NCBI GenBank assembly: GCA_038040385.1
Contig: JBBPII010000001.1
Coordinates: 558,001-622,000 of the forward strand
Source: Gilichinskyi gelida
Lineage (GTDB): Bacteria > Acidobacteriota > Thermoanaerobaculia > Gp7-AA8
Direction: 5' to 3'
Length of the DNA stretch: 64,000 bases
Every line of letters starts with the position of its first letter. The stretch's first letter is position 1. Shown piece after piece: positions 16,938-25,567 of this stretch. Both the position numbers and the translations under genes were made by a program. Under the pieces are notes generated by a model. It had not been told where the DNA came from and did no database searches. It saw only the letters and a list, made by a program, of their open reading frames with translations.

Positions 16938-17531
16938 GTGATCGATCTGACGATGATTGATAGCTCTCCCGCCCCAATGGAGGCTCTCGTCGAGAGCGAA
17001 GCGCTAGCCAGTCTGCCGGTGCCGCTGCCGTCGCCCGAGCCGGAGGACATCGGCGATCTGTACATCAAGCATCGCCCGCTGCTTCTCCACATCGCCTGCC
17101 GGAAGTTCCGGGTCGGCGAGCCGGATGCCGAGTCGCTGCTGCAGGAAGTCTTCCTCTCGTTCATGACTACCACCACGAAGGTGGAGAACATCAAGGCCTG
17201 GCTGGTGGCGGCGATGTGCAACGCCAGCCGGCACTACTGGCGCGGGCAGGGGAAGACGGAGAGTCTGCCGGAAAACTTCGACGATCACTGCGATCCGAAG
17301 TCGAGATCCATCGCCGATCAGGTGGCGATCGAGATCACTCTTCGCCAGGCGCTCGACTACCTGCAGCCGCGCTGCCGCGACACGCTCTTCCTGCACTACT
17401 TCGAGGGCCGCTCGGCGGTCGACGTGGCGAAACAGCTGGAGACGACGGCCCGCTACGCCGAGAAGCTGATTCACAACTGTCTCAAACGGGTCCGGGAGAT
17501 TTACTTCAGCATCACGGCGGTGAAGCGATGA
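16938..17531 (+). CDS. ECF-like sigma factor coupled to TPR protein
   Basis: A 197-residue sigma factor. Region 2 is LYIKHRPLLLHIACRKFRVG with EPDAESLLQEVFLSFM and IKAWLVAAMCNASRHYWR; region 4 is LDYLQPRCRDTLFLHYFEG with DVAKQLETTARYAEKLIHNC. It starts at GTG. The preceding 136 bases are AT-richer than the surroundings and contain a GGTAGGG word also found before the small secreted gene at 18992, which hints at auto-regulation. Its stop overlaps the next gene (ATGA). The 35-residue N-terminal extension before region 2 is not typical and may be regulatory. Confidence 0.88.
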   Translation: MIDLTMIDSSPAPMEALVESEALASLPVPLPSPEPEDIGDLYIKHRPLLLHIACRKFRVGEPDAESLLQEVFLSFMTTTTKVENIKAWLVAAMCNASRHYWRGQGKTESLPENFDDHCDPKSRSIADQVAIEITLRQALDYLQPRCRDTLFLHYFEGRSAVDVAKQLETTARYAEKLIHNCLKRVREIYFSITAVKR

Positions 17532-18868
17532 TGATCGAGCAGCACTACGACGAAGAAGTACTCGCCGAGTTCCTCGCCGAGCCGCGCGACGCGGTCTCCC
17601 GCGACAAACATCTCGCCTCGTGCGACATCTGCCTCGGCAGCCTCGACACCCTCCGCGCCACCGCCCGTACTCTCAAAGAGCCCGCCGTCTGGGGTCCGTC
17701 GATCTCCACCGCCCCCCGCCCCGAAACCCTCGCCTTCCTCCGCGGCGTGGCCAAGACGATGGCCGATGAGGACGCGACGGCCGCCGTCTGGATCAAGGAG
17801 CTGCTCGCCGGCCCGCGGGAAGAATGGGCGGCGCGCCTGGCGGAGCATCCGGAGTGGCGGACGGGTGGGATGGTGCGGCGGCTGTTGAAGGCGGGGGATG
17901 AGGCGGTTGCCATCGCGCCCTTGGATGCGGTGACGATTACGGCGATCGCTGTACAGCTCGCAGAAGGCCTTGCTGAATCGGCTTACCCGCGTACTGCATT
18001 GCGCCATCTACGAGGGCTTGCGCACTACGATTACGGGTACGCACTCTGGTACACGGGCGCCATGCGCGAGGCCGTCGAGACGCTCGATAGCGCCAATTCG
18101 CATTTTGACGGCGTGATCGCGGCAGAATTCGATCGCGGTCGCGCAGATCTGATGCGTTCGATGATCTACGACGTGCTTGAGCGGCGTGATGAGGCACTCA
18201 GCATCGCCAACGTTGCCGCCGCGGTGTTCGCGCGCTACGAGGATAACGACCGTTTTGCGGCCGCCAGATCGGCGTCGGCGATTACGTTGCAGTCGGCTCA
18301 GCGGATTCGAGAAGCGCTCGCGATTCATGCGGAAGTTTCCGTGGCGAGCGTTAGCGATCGATGGAAGGTCTCAGCGATCGCAAACATGGCCCTTTGTTAT
18401 CGAGACCTCGGCGACTTTAGCAGAGCTGCCGATTGCTTGGTTCGCGCGATCGAGGGTTACGAGCGCCTTGGAATGATGACCTTCCGCTCGAAGAGCCGCT
18501 GGGCGCTGGCCGATGTGTTCGCTCGTCAAGGAAAGTACGAGCAGGCGTTGTCGCTGTATGACGAACTGCGGCCCGAGTTCGAAGAGTGCGGTATGGCGAA
18601 CGATGTCGCGATGATCTCGCTCGACATTGCCGAAACGCTCCTCACGATAGGCCGTACTGACGAAATCGGCGAGGTTTGCCGAAAAGCAATGGTCTACTTC
18701 GTCGCGTCAAATCTCTCGCAGACCGAACCGGCACTCCGGGCTCTAGCCTACGTGCAGGAAGCGCTCGTGGCTGGCCGAGTCACGCCCGCCGCCATTCGAG
18801 GCATCCGAGCCTTTCTGCTGGCGCCCACGGAAGAGCCTGTGCGGTTGTTTGCGGAAATCCGTCAGTAA
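17528..18868 (+). CDS. Zinc-finger anti-sigma/TPR fusion protein
   Basis: A 446-residue protein, starting at the ATG that overlaps the sigma stop. Residues about 26-40 hold H-x3-C-x2-C (HLASCDICLGSL), the signature of ZAS-type anti-sigma factors. The rest, from about residue 130, is a run of helix pairs typical of TPR repeats (AMREAVETLDSANSHF, DFSRAADCLVRAIEGYERLG, KYEQALSLYDELRPEFEECG). No membrane helix is visible, so this would be a soluble sensor in which the TPR array may bind a peptide or protein signal. The secreted 60-residue product just downstream is a natural candidate ligand or target, but that is speculation. Confidence 0.85.
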   Translation: MMIEQHYDEEVLAEFLAEPRDAVSRDKHLASCDICLGSLDTLRATARTLKEPAVWGPSISTAPRPETLAFLRGVAKTMADEDATAAVWIKELLAGPREEWAARLAEHPEWRTGGMVRRLLKAGDEAVAIAPLDAVTITAIAVQLAEGLAESAYPRTALRHLRGLAHYDYGYALWYTGAMREAVETLDSANSHFDGVIAAEFDRGRADLMRSMIYDVLERRDEALSIANVAAAVFARYEDNDRFAAARSASAITLQSAQRIREALAIHAEVSVASVSDRWKVSAIANMALCYRDLGDFSRAADCLVRAIEGYERLGMMTFRSKSRWALADVFARQGKYEQALSLYDELRPEFEECGMANDVAMISLDIAETLLTIGRTDEIGEVCRKAMVYFVASNLSQTEPALRALAYVQEALVAGRVTPAAIRGIRAFLLAPTEEPVRLFAEIRQ

Positions 18869-18899
18869 CCGGCATCCAGAAAACTTTTTTCAAGTTCGA

Positions 18900-18935
18900 G
18901 GGTAGGGAAAAGTCTCGGCTGGACACTCCTTACCC
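18900..18935. promoter_or_regulatory. Candidate operator/promoter before small secreted gene
   Basis: An inverted pair GGGTAGGGA (18900-18908) and TCCTTACCC (18927-18935), matching at eight of nine positions, lies about 60 bases before the ATG of the small secreted gene. GGTAGGG also occurs in the sigma gene's own upstream region near 16840. Either an ECF-type promoter element or a dimeric operator is possible. Confidence 0.35.
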
Positions 18936-18991
18936 AAGGGCGCCCTCCTACTACGTTTCGAGTTTCGCGCAGAGCTCGAGTTGGAGGGTGT

Positions 18992-19174
18992 ATGCATCGG
19001 TTCTCAGTTCGTTGGTTAGCGGTTCTTACCATTGCGGTTTTCTCGGCCTTGCCCCTTTCGGCGGCGCCGAAGCGGGATGACCGCCAGCCCACGAGTTTTC
19101 TCGAGCGCGTGGCCAAAATTGTCAAGCGCTTGTTGCCGCTCGAGGATATCCAACCACAGTGGCCAAAACCGTAG
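18992..19174 (+). CDS. Small secreted peptide precursor (60 aa)
   Basis: A 60-residue protein with a clear signal peptide (RWLAVLTIAVFSALPLSAA), leaving about 34 mature residues that are basic then amphipathic (SFLERVAKIVKRLLPLED). A strong ribosome site (GGAGGG) precedes the ATG by about six bases, and a possible operator lies in the 120-base leader. It directly follows the sigma/ZAS-TPR pair in the same direction. I do not recognise the family. The build (signal, short helix, Pro-rich end) would suit a secreted signalling peptide or a small membrane-active protein. The strong ribosome site and signal peptide make it a likely real gene despite its size. Confidence 0.7.
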   Translation: MHRFSVRWLAVLTIAVFSALPLSAAPKRDDRQPTSFLERVAKIVKRLLPLEDIQPQWPKP

Positions 19175-19288
19175 ATTCGCTCTCCAGCGCTAGTTTTGGG
19201 CTTCATCGATTCAGACGTCCAGTTCACAGCGAAACCCTCCTCCCCCTACCGTACAATACCCCGCACTTCGGCGCTGAGGGAGCGGGGC

Positions 19289-20200
19289 ATGTCCGAGGTT
19301 CTGGCGGTTCGTGACGTAGTCAAATCCTTCGGTCCGGTGCGGGCGGTGGATGGGGTTTCGTTCACCGTTCGGCGCGGGACGATCACCGGTCTCCTCGGGC
19401 GCAACGGCGCGGGGAAGACCACCACCATCCGGATGATCACGGGGATCTTTCTGCCCGACAGCGGAACCATCGAGTGGGTGGATGGGGGAGCGGGCTCCCG
19501 GGATCGCATTGGGTATCTGCCGGAGGAGCGGGGGCTATACCGGCAGATGCGGGTCTTCGAGCACCTCATCTTTCTCGCGGAGATCAAAGGCGTTCGCGGG
19601 GCGGGGGTGGGGCGGGTGGTGGACGGGTGGCTGGAGCGGTTCGAGCTGACGGACAAGCGCAATTCCAAGATCGAGGAGCTGTCGAAGGGCAATCAGCAGA
19701 AAGTGCAGCTGATCGGGACGCTTCTGCATGACCCGGAGCTGATCATTCTCGACGAGCCGCAATCGGGGCTCGATCCGGTGAACATGGTCCTGGTGCGCAC
19801 CCTCCTGCGCGCGTTGCGGGAGCAGGGGAAGACCATCCTCCTCTCCACGCACATGATGGGGGAGGCCGAGCGGATGGCGGACGAGATCGTCCTCGTCCAT
19901 CGCGGCAAGGTCGTGCTCGACGGTTCGCTCGAAGACGTTCGCAGCGCGGCGGGCAAGAACACCGTACACATCGACTACGACGGCGACGGAGAGTTCCTCG
20001 GCTTGCTGCCGCACGTGATCAAGTCGCGTATCGACACCAACGAAGCCGAGCTCACCCTCTCGGACGGCGCCGATCCGCAGAAAGTGCTGGAGGCGGCGCT
20101 CGGACGGCTTCGGATCCGGCGGTTCGAAGTCGCCGCGCCGTCGCTCGAAGAGATCTTCATCGACAAGGTGGGCGCCGAAGCGCTGGAGGCATCGGAGTGA
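19289..20200 (+). CDS. ABC exporter ATP-binding subunit
   Basis: A 303-residue ABC ATPase; the start at 19289 (MSEVLAVRDVVKSFG) is chosen because upstream frame residues are not family-like. Walker A is GRNGAGKTTT (residues 37-46), the signature is ELSKGNQQKV, Walker B is LIILDEPQSGLDP and the H-loop is LLSTHMM. A C-terminal extension (DUF4162-like, from about residue 220) is typical of the NatA/drug-export type. It overlaps the permease gene by four bases (GTGA). Together they probably export Na ions, a lipid or a drug, but the substrate is open. Confidence 0.95.
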   Translation: MSEVLAVRDVVKSFGPVRAVDGVSFTVRRGTITGLLGRNGAGKTTTIRMITGIFLPDSGTIEWVDGGAGSRDRIGYLPEERGLYRQMRVFEHLIFLAEIKGVRGAGVGRVVDGWLERFELTDKRNSKIEELSKGNQQKVQLIGTLLHDPELIILDEPQSGLDPVNMVLVRTLLRALREQGKTILLSTHMMGEAERMADEIVLVHRGKVVLDGSLEDVRSAAGKNTVHIDYDGDGEFLGLLPHVIKSRIDTNEAELTLSDGADPQKVLEAALGRLRIRRFEVAAPSLEEIFIDKVGAEALEASE

Positions 20201-21492
20201 AAAAGATCTCCGCCGTATTGAAGCGCGAGTACTTCTTCGCCGTACGCAAGAAGATGTTCATCTTCATGACTCTCTTCTTCCCGGTGCTGATGGCCGGCTT
20301 GATGGTCATCCCCATCATGATGATGGCCAAGTCCTTCACCGGGAAACGCGTGGCGGTCATCGACGGCACCGGCCGCCTGTCGGCAGCGTTTTCCAAACCG
20401 TTGTCGGGCCCGCGGGCGAAGCGCGGAGATCTCTCGGAGTCGCTGGACGTGGAGTACATCGACGCACACGGGCAGGACGTGCAGGTAGCGGCGAAGCCGA
20501 TCCTGACGCGGCTCGCGGCGGGGAAGCAGAAGAGCGGCGGGCTCGACGCCATCCTTCTCGTCCCCGCCGACGCCTTCGACAATCCAAAGGCGAAGATGAC
20601 CTTCTACAGCCGCTCGTCGACGGACATCATGACCCAGGAGCGGCTCTCCTCGACCGCCAACCGCGCCGTACAGCGGCAGCGCCTCGCCGAGAGCGGGATC
20701 GACGCCGAACGGATCGAGACGGTCATGCGGCAGGTTCCGGTCGAGGGGGTGCAGCTCTCGCGCACCGGTGAGCAGAAGAAGGGAGGCGAGTTGAACTTCA
20801 TCTTCGCCTTCGTTCTCGCCGCGCTGCTAGTCGTTCCGGCGTTCATCTATGGATTGGAAATCATGCGCGGCATCGTCCAGGAGAAGAGCGACCGGGTGGT
20901 CGAGGTGCTGATCTCGTCGATGACGCCGTTCGAATTGCTGACGGGGAAAATCAGCGGCGTCGCCCTCGTCGGCTTGACGCAGGTCTCCGTCTGGATGCTG
21001 ATCCTCGCGGGATTCGGCGCGTTCGGCGCGGCGACCGCCATGAGCGCCGGCGTCAACATCCTGCAGGTTCTCCGGCCGGTGCTGTTCGTCTACTTCATCG
21101 TTTTTTTCATCCTCGGATACCTGACGTACGTCTGCGTCTACGCCGTGGCCGGCGCTGCCTGCAACACCGACAAAGAGGCGCAGCAGCTCATGGCGCCGAT
21201 CCAGATGGTGATGATGCTTCCGTGGTTCATGATGATGGCCATCATCACCAACCCCGACTCGTCGCTCGCGGTCGGCTTTTCGCTCGCGCCGGTTTTCGGA
21301 CCGGTGACCATGTTCGCGCGGGTGGTGGCGTCGGAGCCGCCGGCGTGGCACATCGCCGTTTCGATCGGCGTTTCCATCGTCACCATCGCGGTGTTCTTCT
21401 GGGCCACGGCGAAGATTTTCCGCGTCGGAATCCTGTCGTATGGGAAGCGGCCGACGATCCCCGAGTTGTGGCGCTGGATGAAGGTGGCGTAG
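20197..21492 (+). CDS. ABC-2 type permease (NatB-like)
   Basis: A 431-residue inner-membrane permease. One N-terminal helix (FIFMTLFFPVLMAGLMVIPI) is followed by a 180-residue soluble domain, then five or six helices from about residue 205 (FIFAFVLAALLVVPAFIYGL onward). EKSDRVVEVLISSMTPFELLTGKI is the characteristic coupling segment of the NatB/ABC-2 group. It starts at a GTG inside the last codon of the ATPase gene, so the two are one unit. The DNA pair forms a complete exporter; no accessory membrane-fusion protein is adjacent. Confidence 0.92.
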   Translation: MKKISAVLKREYFFAVRKKMFIFMTLFFPVLMAGLMVIPIMMMAKSFTGKRVAVIDGTGRLSAAFSKPLSGPRAKRGDLSESLDVEYIDAHGQDVQVAAKPILTRLAAGKQKSGGLDAILLVPADAFDNPKAKMTFYSRSSTDIMTQERLSSTANRAVQRQRLAESGIDAERIETVMRQVPVEGVQLSRTGEQKKGGELNFIFAFVLAALLVVPAFIYGLEIMRGIVQEKSDRVVEVLISSMTPFELLTGKISGVALVGLTQVSVWMLILAGFGAFGAATAMSAGVNILQVLRPVLFVYFIVFFILGYLTYVCVYAVAGAACNTDKEAQQLMAPIQMVMMLPWFMMMAIITNPDSSLAVGFSLAPVFGPVTMFARVVASEPPAWHIAVSIGVSIVTIAVFFWATAKIFRVGILSYGKRPTIPELWRWMKVA

Positions 21493-21532
21493 GCGAAGGA
21501 TCTAGTATCATCACCCCCGGTCCGGGGGGCTG

Positions 21533-23338
21533 ATGACAATCGCGACCATCAACGACATCTACGACGTCACCTGCGCCATCGACCGCCCTGCGGTCTTCAA
21601 GTACAAACGCGGCGGGCAGTGGGTGGATACCACCGTCCCCGAATTCCGCGACACCGTCCGCTATCTCGCCACCGCTCTCCGCCACCTCGGCGTCAAGCCC
21701 GGCGATCGCGTGGCCATCCTTTCGGAGAACCGGCCGGAATGGGCGATGTCGGATTTCGCCATCCTCGCCAACCAGGCGGTCACCGTTCCGGTCTATCCGA
21801 CGCTCCTCGGCTGGCAGATCGAGTTCATCCTCAACGACGCCGGCGCCTCCGTCGTGGTCTGCTCGAACGCCGAGCAGTTGCAGAAGCTCGCCGAGGTGCG
21901 CGGGCATTGCCCGTCGGTGCACAGCATCATCGTCTGCGATGCGCCGGGTACGCTTCCACAGGGCGCGCAGACGTTCGCGCAGGTCGTCGATACCGGCCGC
22001 CGCAACGACAACGACACCGAGCGCGCGCGCTTCGAGGAGCTTCGCCACGGCGCGAAGCCGAACGACCTCGCCACGCTCGTCTACACCTCGGGCACGACCG
22101 GCAATCCGAAGGGCGCCATGCTCACTCACGGCAATATCGCCAGCAACGTCGAGGCGACGCTGAGTGTCCTGCCGATCAACACCGGGCTGGTGGCGCTGTC
22201 GATCCTGCCGCTGTCGCACATCCTGGAGCGGACGGCCGACTACGCGCTGCTCGTTCGCGGCTGCACGATCGCGTACGCGGAAGACATCGCCAAGGTCGCC
22301 GACAACCTCCAGGAGATTCGCCCGCACGTCTTCGCCGCCGTGCCGCGGCTCTTCGAGAAGATGCGCGCCAGGATCCTGGACAACGTGGCCTCGCAATCGG
22401 CTGGAAAACAGAAGATCTTCAAGTGGGCGCTCGGCGTCGCCGAGCAGCGCCTTCCGTATCGCATCAGCGGCAAGCCGATGCCGCCGGGGCTGGCGATCAA
22501 ATCAACGATCGCGGAGAAGCTCGTCTTCAAGAAGATCAAGCAGCGGCTTGGCGGACGCGTGCAGTTCGTTCTCTCCGGAGGCGCACCGTTGTCGGCGGAG
22601 CTGGCGGCGTTCTTCATCGGCGCGGGCATCGAGATCTTCGAGGGCTACGGACTGACCGAGACCTCGCCGGTCATCTCGCTCAATCGTCCCGATAAGCGCC
22701 GGATCGGCAGCGTCGGCGCGATCATTCCCGGCGTGGAAGTGAGGATCGCCCCCGACGGCGAGATCCTCAGCCGCGGCCCGCACATCATGAAGGGGTACTG
22801 GAACAGCCCGGAGGCCACCGCGCAGGCCATCGACTCCGACGGCTGGTTTCATACCGGCGACATCGGCGAGCTCGATTCCGACGGCTTCCTCAAGATCACC
22901 GACCGCAAGAAAGACATCATCATCAACGCCTACGGCAAGAACATCGCCCCGCAGCCGCTCGAGGCGCTGCTGAAAAGCTCGCCGTACGTCGGGACGCCGG
23001 TGCTCATCGGCGACCGCCGCAAGTACCTCGCCGCGCTCATCGTGCCGAACTTCGAGAAGCTCGAGCGCGACGCCGCGTCGCTCGGCGTGAAGTTCGGCGA
23101 CCGCGACGAGCTGGTGGCCAACGAGCGCGTGCGGCAGATTTTCCAGGAGGAGATCGATCGCTTCAACGTCAACCTCGACCGGCAGGAGAAGATCCGCCGC
23201 TTCGCACTGCTGCCGCGCGACTTCACCATCGACGCCGACGAGATCACCCCGTCGCTCAAAGTGAAGCGCAAAGTGATCGATACGAAGTACAAAAACATCA
23301 TCGACGAGCTGTATACCGGCGAGGTCGCCGAGACATGA
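21533..23338 (+). CDS. fadD: Long-chain acyl-CoA synthetase
   Basis: A 601-residue AMP-forming ligase that activates fatty acids to acyl-CoA. The P-loop-like motif is LVYTSGTTGNPKGAMLTHGN, the adenine-binding motif is GYGLTETSPV, and the C-terminal hinge and lysine region appear as WFHTGDIGELDSDGFLKITD and DRKKDIIINAYGKNIAP. It is close to the FadD15 type by length and order. There is no signal peptide. The stop overlaps the ATG of the multifunctional beta-oxidation gene by four bases, which matches function: the product of one enzyme feeds the other pathway. Confidence 0.95.
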   Translation: MTIATINDIYDVTCAIDRPAVFKYKRGGQWVDTTVPEFRDTVRYLATALRHLGVKPGDRVAILSENRPEWAMSDFAILANQAVTVPVYPTLLGWQIEFILNDAGASVVVCSNAEQLQKLAEVRGHCPSVHSIIVCDAPGTLPQGAQTFAQVVDTGRRNDNDTERARFEELRHGAKPNDLATLVYTSGTTGNPKGAMLTHGNIASNVEATLSVLPINTGLVALSILPLSHILERTADYALLVRGCTIAYAEDIAKVADNLQEIRPHVFAAVPRLFEKMRARILDNVASQSAGKQKIFKWALGVAEQRLPYRISGKPMPPGLAIKSTIAEKLVFKKIKQRLGGRVQFVLSGGAPLSAELAAFFIGAGIEIFEGYGLTETSPVISLNRPDKRRIGSVGAIIPGVEVRIAPDGEILSRGPHIMKGYWNSPEATAQAIDSDGWFHTGDIGELDSDGFLKITDRKKDIIINAYGKNIAPQPLEALLKSSPYVGTPVLIGDRRKYLAALIVPNFEKLERDAASLGVKFGDRDELVANERVRQIFQEEIDRFNVNLDRQEKIRRFALLPRDFTIDADEITPSLKVKRKVIDTKYKNIIDELYTGEVAET

Positions 23339-25473
23339 CCGCGACGCTCGAAGCGCCGCCGCGTACGGCGTCCGCTTTCCGCATCGAGCGCCAGGGCGAC
23401 CTCGCCGTCATCTGGTTCGATCTCCCCGGCGAGAAGGTCAACAAGTTTTCCTCCACGGTGATGATGGAGTTCGCCTCCATCGTCGACGAGATGGAGAAGG
23501 CCAGCGACATCAAGCGCATCATCGTGGCGTCGGGCAAGCCGTCGATCTTCATCGCCGGCGCCGACGTGAGCGAGTTCACCAAGGCCACCACTCCCGAGCT
23601 GGCCAAGGAGTACACCCGCTTCGGGCAGCAGGTCTTCCATCGCTTCTCCAAACTGCCACAGGTCACGGTCGCCGCCATCAACGGCGCGGCGCTCGGCGGC
23701 GGCTGCGAGATCGCCATCTCCTGCGACTACCGCGTGATGTCCGACAGCCCCAAGGCGCAGATCGGACTCCCCGAAGTGAAGCTCGGCATCTTCCCGGCGT
23801 GGGGCGGCACGACGAAGCTCCCGCGGCTGATCGGTCTCCCCGCGGCGCTCGACATGATCCTCAACGGCAAGATCGTCGACGGAAAGCGCGCCAAGGCCAT
23901 GGGGCTGACCGACGAAGTGGTCCCCGCCGGCATCCTGCTCGACGTGGCGAAGCAATTCGCCAAACGCGCCAAGCGCCGCGGCGGCGGCCGGACGAAGTTC
24001 CTCATCGACGGGAACCCGCTGGCGCGCAGCGTGATTTTCAGCAAGGCCCGCAAGGCGGTGCTCCACCAGACGCGCGGCCACTATCCCGCGCCGCTGGCGG
24101 CGATCGACGTCATGGAGTACGGCATGTCGCACGGCGTCGAGCGCGGCCTGGTCCGCGAGGTCGAGGCGGTGGCGCCGCTGATCATGGGGGAGGTGGCGCA
24201 GAACCTGGTTCGCCTCTTCTTCCTCATGGAAGAGTCGAAGAAGGAGCGCATTCCGGCCAGGCCCATCGAGGTCACCGAGGCCGGCGTCCTCGGCGCCGGG
24301 GTGATGGGCGGCGGCATCGCCCAGATCATCGCCGACAAGAGCGACGCGCTGGTCCGCATGCGCGACATCGACTGGAAGGCGATCGCCGGCGGCTTGAAGG
24401 CGGCGTCGAGAATCTGGAAGCGGAAGGTGGAGCGCCGCCGCATGACGCGCGGGGAGATGCAGCGCAAGCTGGCCCAAATCACCGGCACCACCGACTGGAG
24501 CGGCTTCGACCGCTGCGAGCTGGCCATCGAAGCGGTGGTGGAGAACCTCGACATCAAGCGGCAGGTGCTGGATGAGTTCCAGGCCCTGGCCAGAGAGAGC
24601 GCCGTCTTCGCCTCGAACACCTCGACTATACCAATTACTGATATAGCGGCGAATGCCAGGAAGCCGGAGAACGTCGTCGGCATGCACTTCTTCAACCCCG
24701 TCGACCGTATGCCGCTGGTGGAAGTGATCCGCGGGGCGAAGACCTCCGACACCGCCATGGCCACCGTCGCCAACTTCGCGCGCAAGCTCGGCAAGACCGT
24801 CGTCTACTGCAACGACGGGCCGGGCTTCGTCGTCAACCGCATCCTCGGCCCGTACATGAACGAGGCGGCCTTCCTCCTCGAAGAAGGCAACAGCATCGAG
24901 TCGATCGACAACGCCATGCTGGATTTCGGGATGCCGATGGGACCCATGGCGCTGCTCGACGAGGTGGGCATCGACGTCGCGGCAAAAGTGGCCAAGATCC
25001 TCGGCGCCGCGTTCGGCGATCGCACCGAGGCCTCGATGGTGGTGGACAAGCTGTACGCCGATGGGCGGCACGGCAAGAAGAACGGCAAAGGGCTCTACCT
25101 CTACGAGAACGGCAAGCGGAAAGGTCCCGACGCCTCGGTCTACAAAGTCCTCGGCATCCGCTCGCCGCATCCCGCGGAGGCGAAGACCGTCGTCGAGCGG
25201 ATGCTCCTGGCGATGATCAACGAGGCCGCCGTCATCCTCGATCAGAAGATCGTGGCCACCGCGCCGGAGCTCGACCTGGCGATGATCATGGGCACCGGCT
25301 TCCCGCCGTTCCGCGGCGGGCTGTTGCGCTACGCGGACTCGCTCGGCCTGCCGTACGTCCAGGCGCGGCTCGACGACCTCTCGCAAAAGCACGGCAAGCG
25401 CTTCGTGGCGACGGCGCCGCTGCGCCGGCTGGCGGAAAAAGGTGGAAAGTTCTACGACGCCTTCGGACGCTAG
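23335..25473 (+). CDS. fadJ: Enoyl-CoA hydratase/3-hydroxyacyl-CoA dehydrogenase
   Basis: A 712-residue fatty-acid beta-oxidation alpha subunit of the FadB/FadJ type. Residues 1-200 are a crotonase fold with the oxyanion stretch INGAALGGGCEIAISCD and the catalytic Glu in GLPEVKLGIFPAWGG. From about residue 318 comes the NAD-binding fold (GVLGAGVMGGGIAQI) and the dehydrogenase signature HFFNPVDRMPLVEVI, with the C-terminal helical domain repeated after it. No thiolase (FadA/FadI) gene is adjacent; it must be elsewhere. FadJ rather than FadB is a tentative label. A palindromic repeat begins immediately after the stop. Confidence 0.93.
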   Translation: MTATLEAPPRTASAFRIERQGDLAVIWFDLPGEKVNKFSSTVMMEFASIVDEMEKASDIKRIIVASGKPSIFIAGADVSEFTKATTPELAKEYTRFGQQVFHRFSKLPQVTVAAINGAALGGGCEIAISCDYRVMSDSPKAQIGLPEVKLGIFPAWGGTTKLPRLIGLPAALDMILNGKIVDGKRAKAMGLTDEVVPAGILLDVAKQFAKRAKRRGGGRTKFLIDGNPLARSVIFSKARKAVLHQTRGHYPAPLAAIDVMEYGMSHGVERGLVREVEAVAPLIMGEVAQNLVRLFFLMEESKKERIPARPIEVTEAGVLGAGVMGGGIAQIIADKSDALVRMRDIDWKAIAGGLKAASRIWKRKVERRRMTRGEMQRKLAQITGTTDWSGFDRCELAIEAVVENLDIKRQVLDEFQALARESAVFASNTSTIPITDIAANARKPENVVGMHFFNPVDRMPLVEVIRGAKTSDTAMATVANFARKLGKTVVYCNDGPGFVVNRILGPYMNEAAFLLEEGNSIESIDNAMLDFGMPMGPMALLDEVGIDVAAKVAKILGAAFGDRTEASMVVDKLYADGRHGKKNGKGLYLYENGKRKGPDASVYKVLGIRSPHPAEAKTVVERMLLAMINEAAVILDQKIVATAPELDLAMIMGTGFPPFRGGLLRYADSLGLPYVQARLDDLSQKHGKRFVATAPLRRLAEKGGKFYDAFGR

Positions 25474-25567
25474 TGTCATTCCGAGCCGCGAAGACGGCGA
25501 GGAATCCCCCGCGACCGGGCGCGACGCGCACATGCGCGGGGGATTCCTCGCTGCGCTCGGAATGACA
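25474..25567. repeat. Palindromic repeat, family A copy 3
   Basis: Outer arms GTCATTCCGAG and CTCGGAATGAC, inner arms GAGGAATCCCCCGCG and CGCGGGGGATTCCTC, form a long hairpin directly after the fadJ stop. The right end (GGAATGAC) contains the ATG used as start by the next gene, at 25562. Confidence 0.85.
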
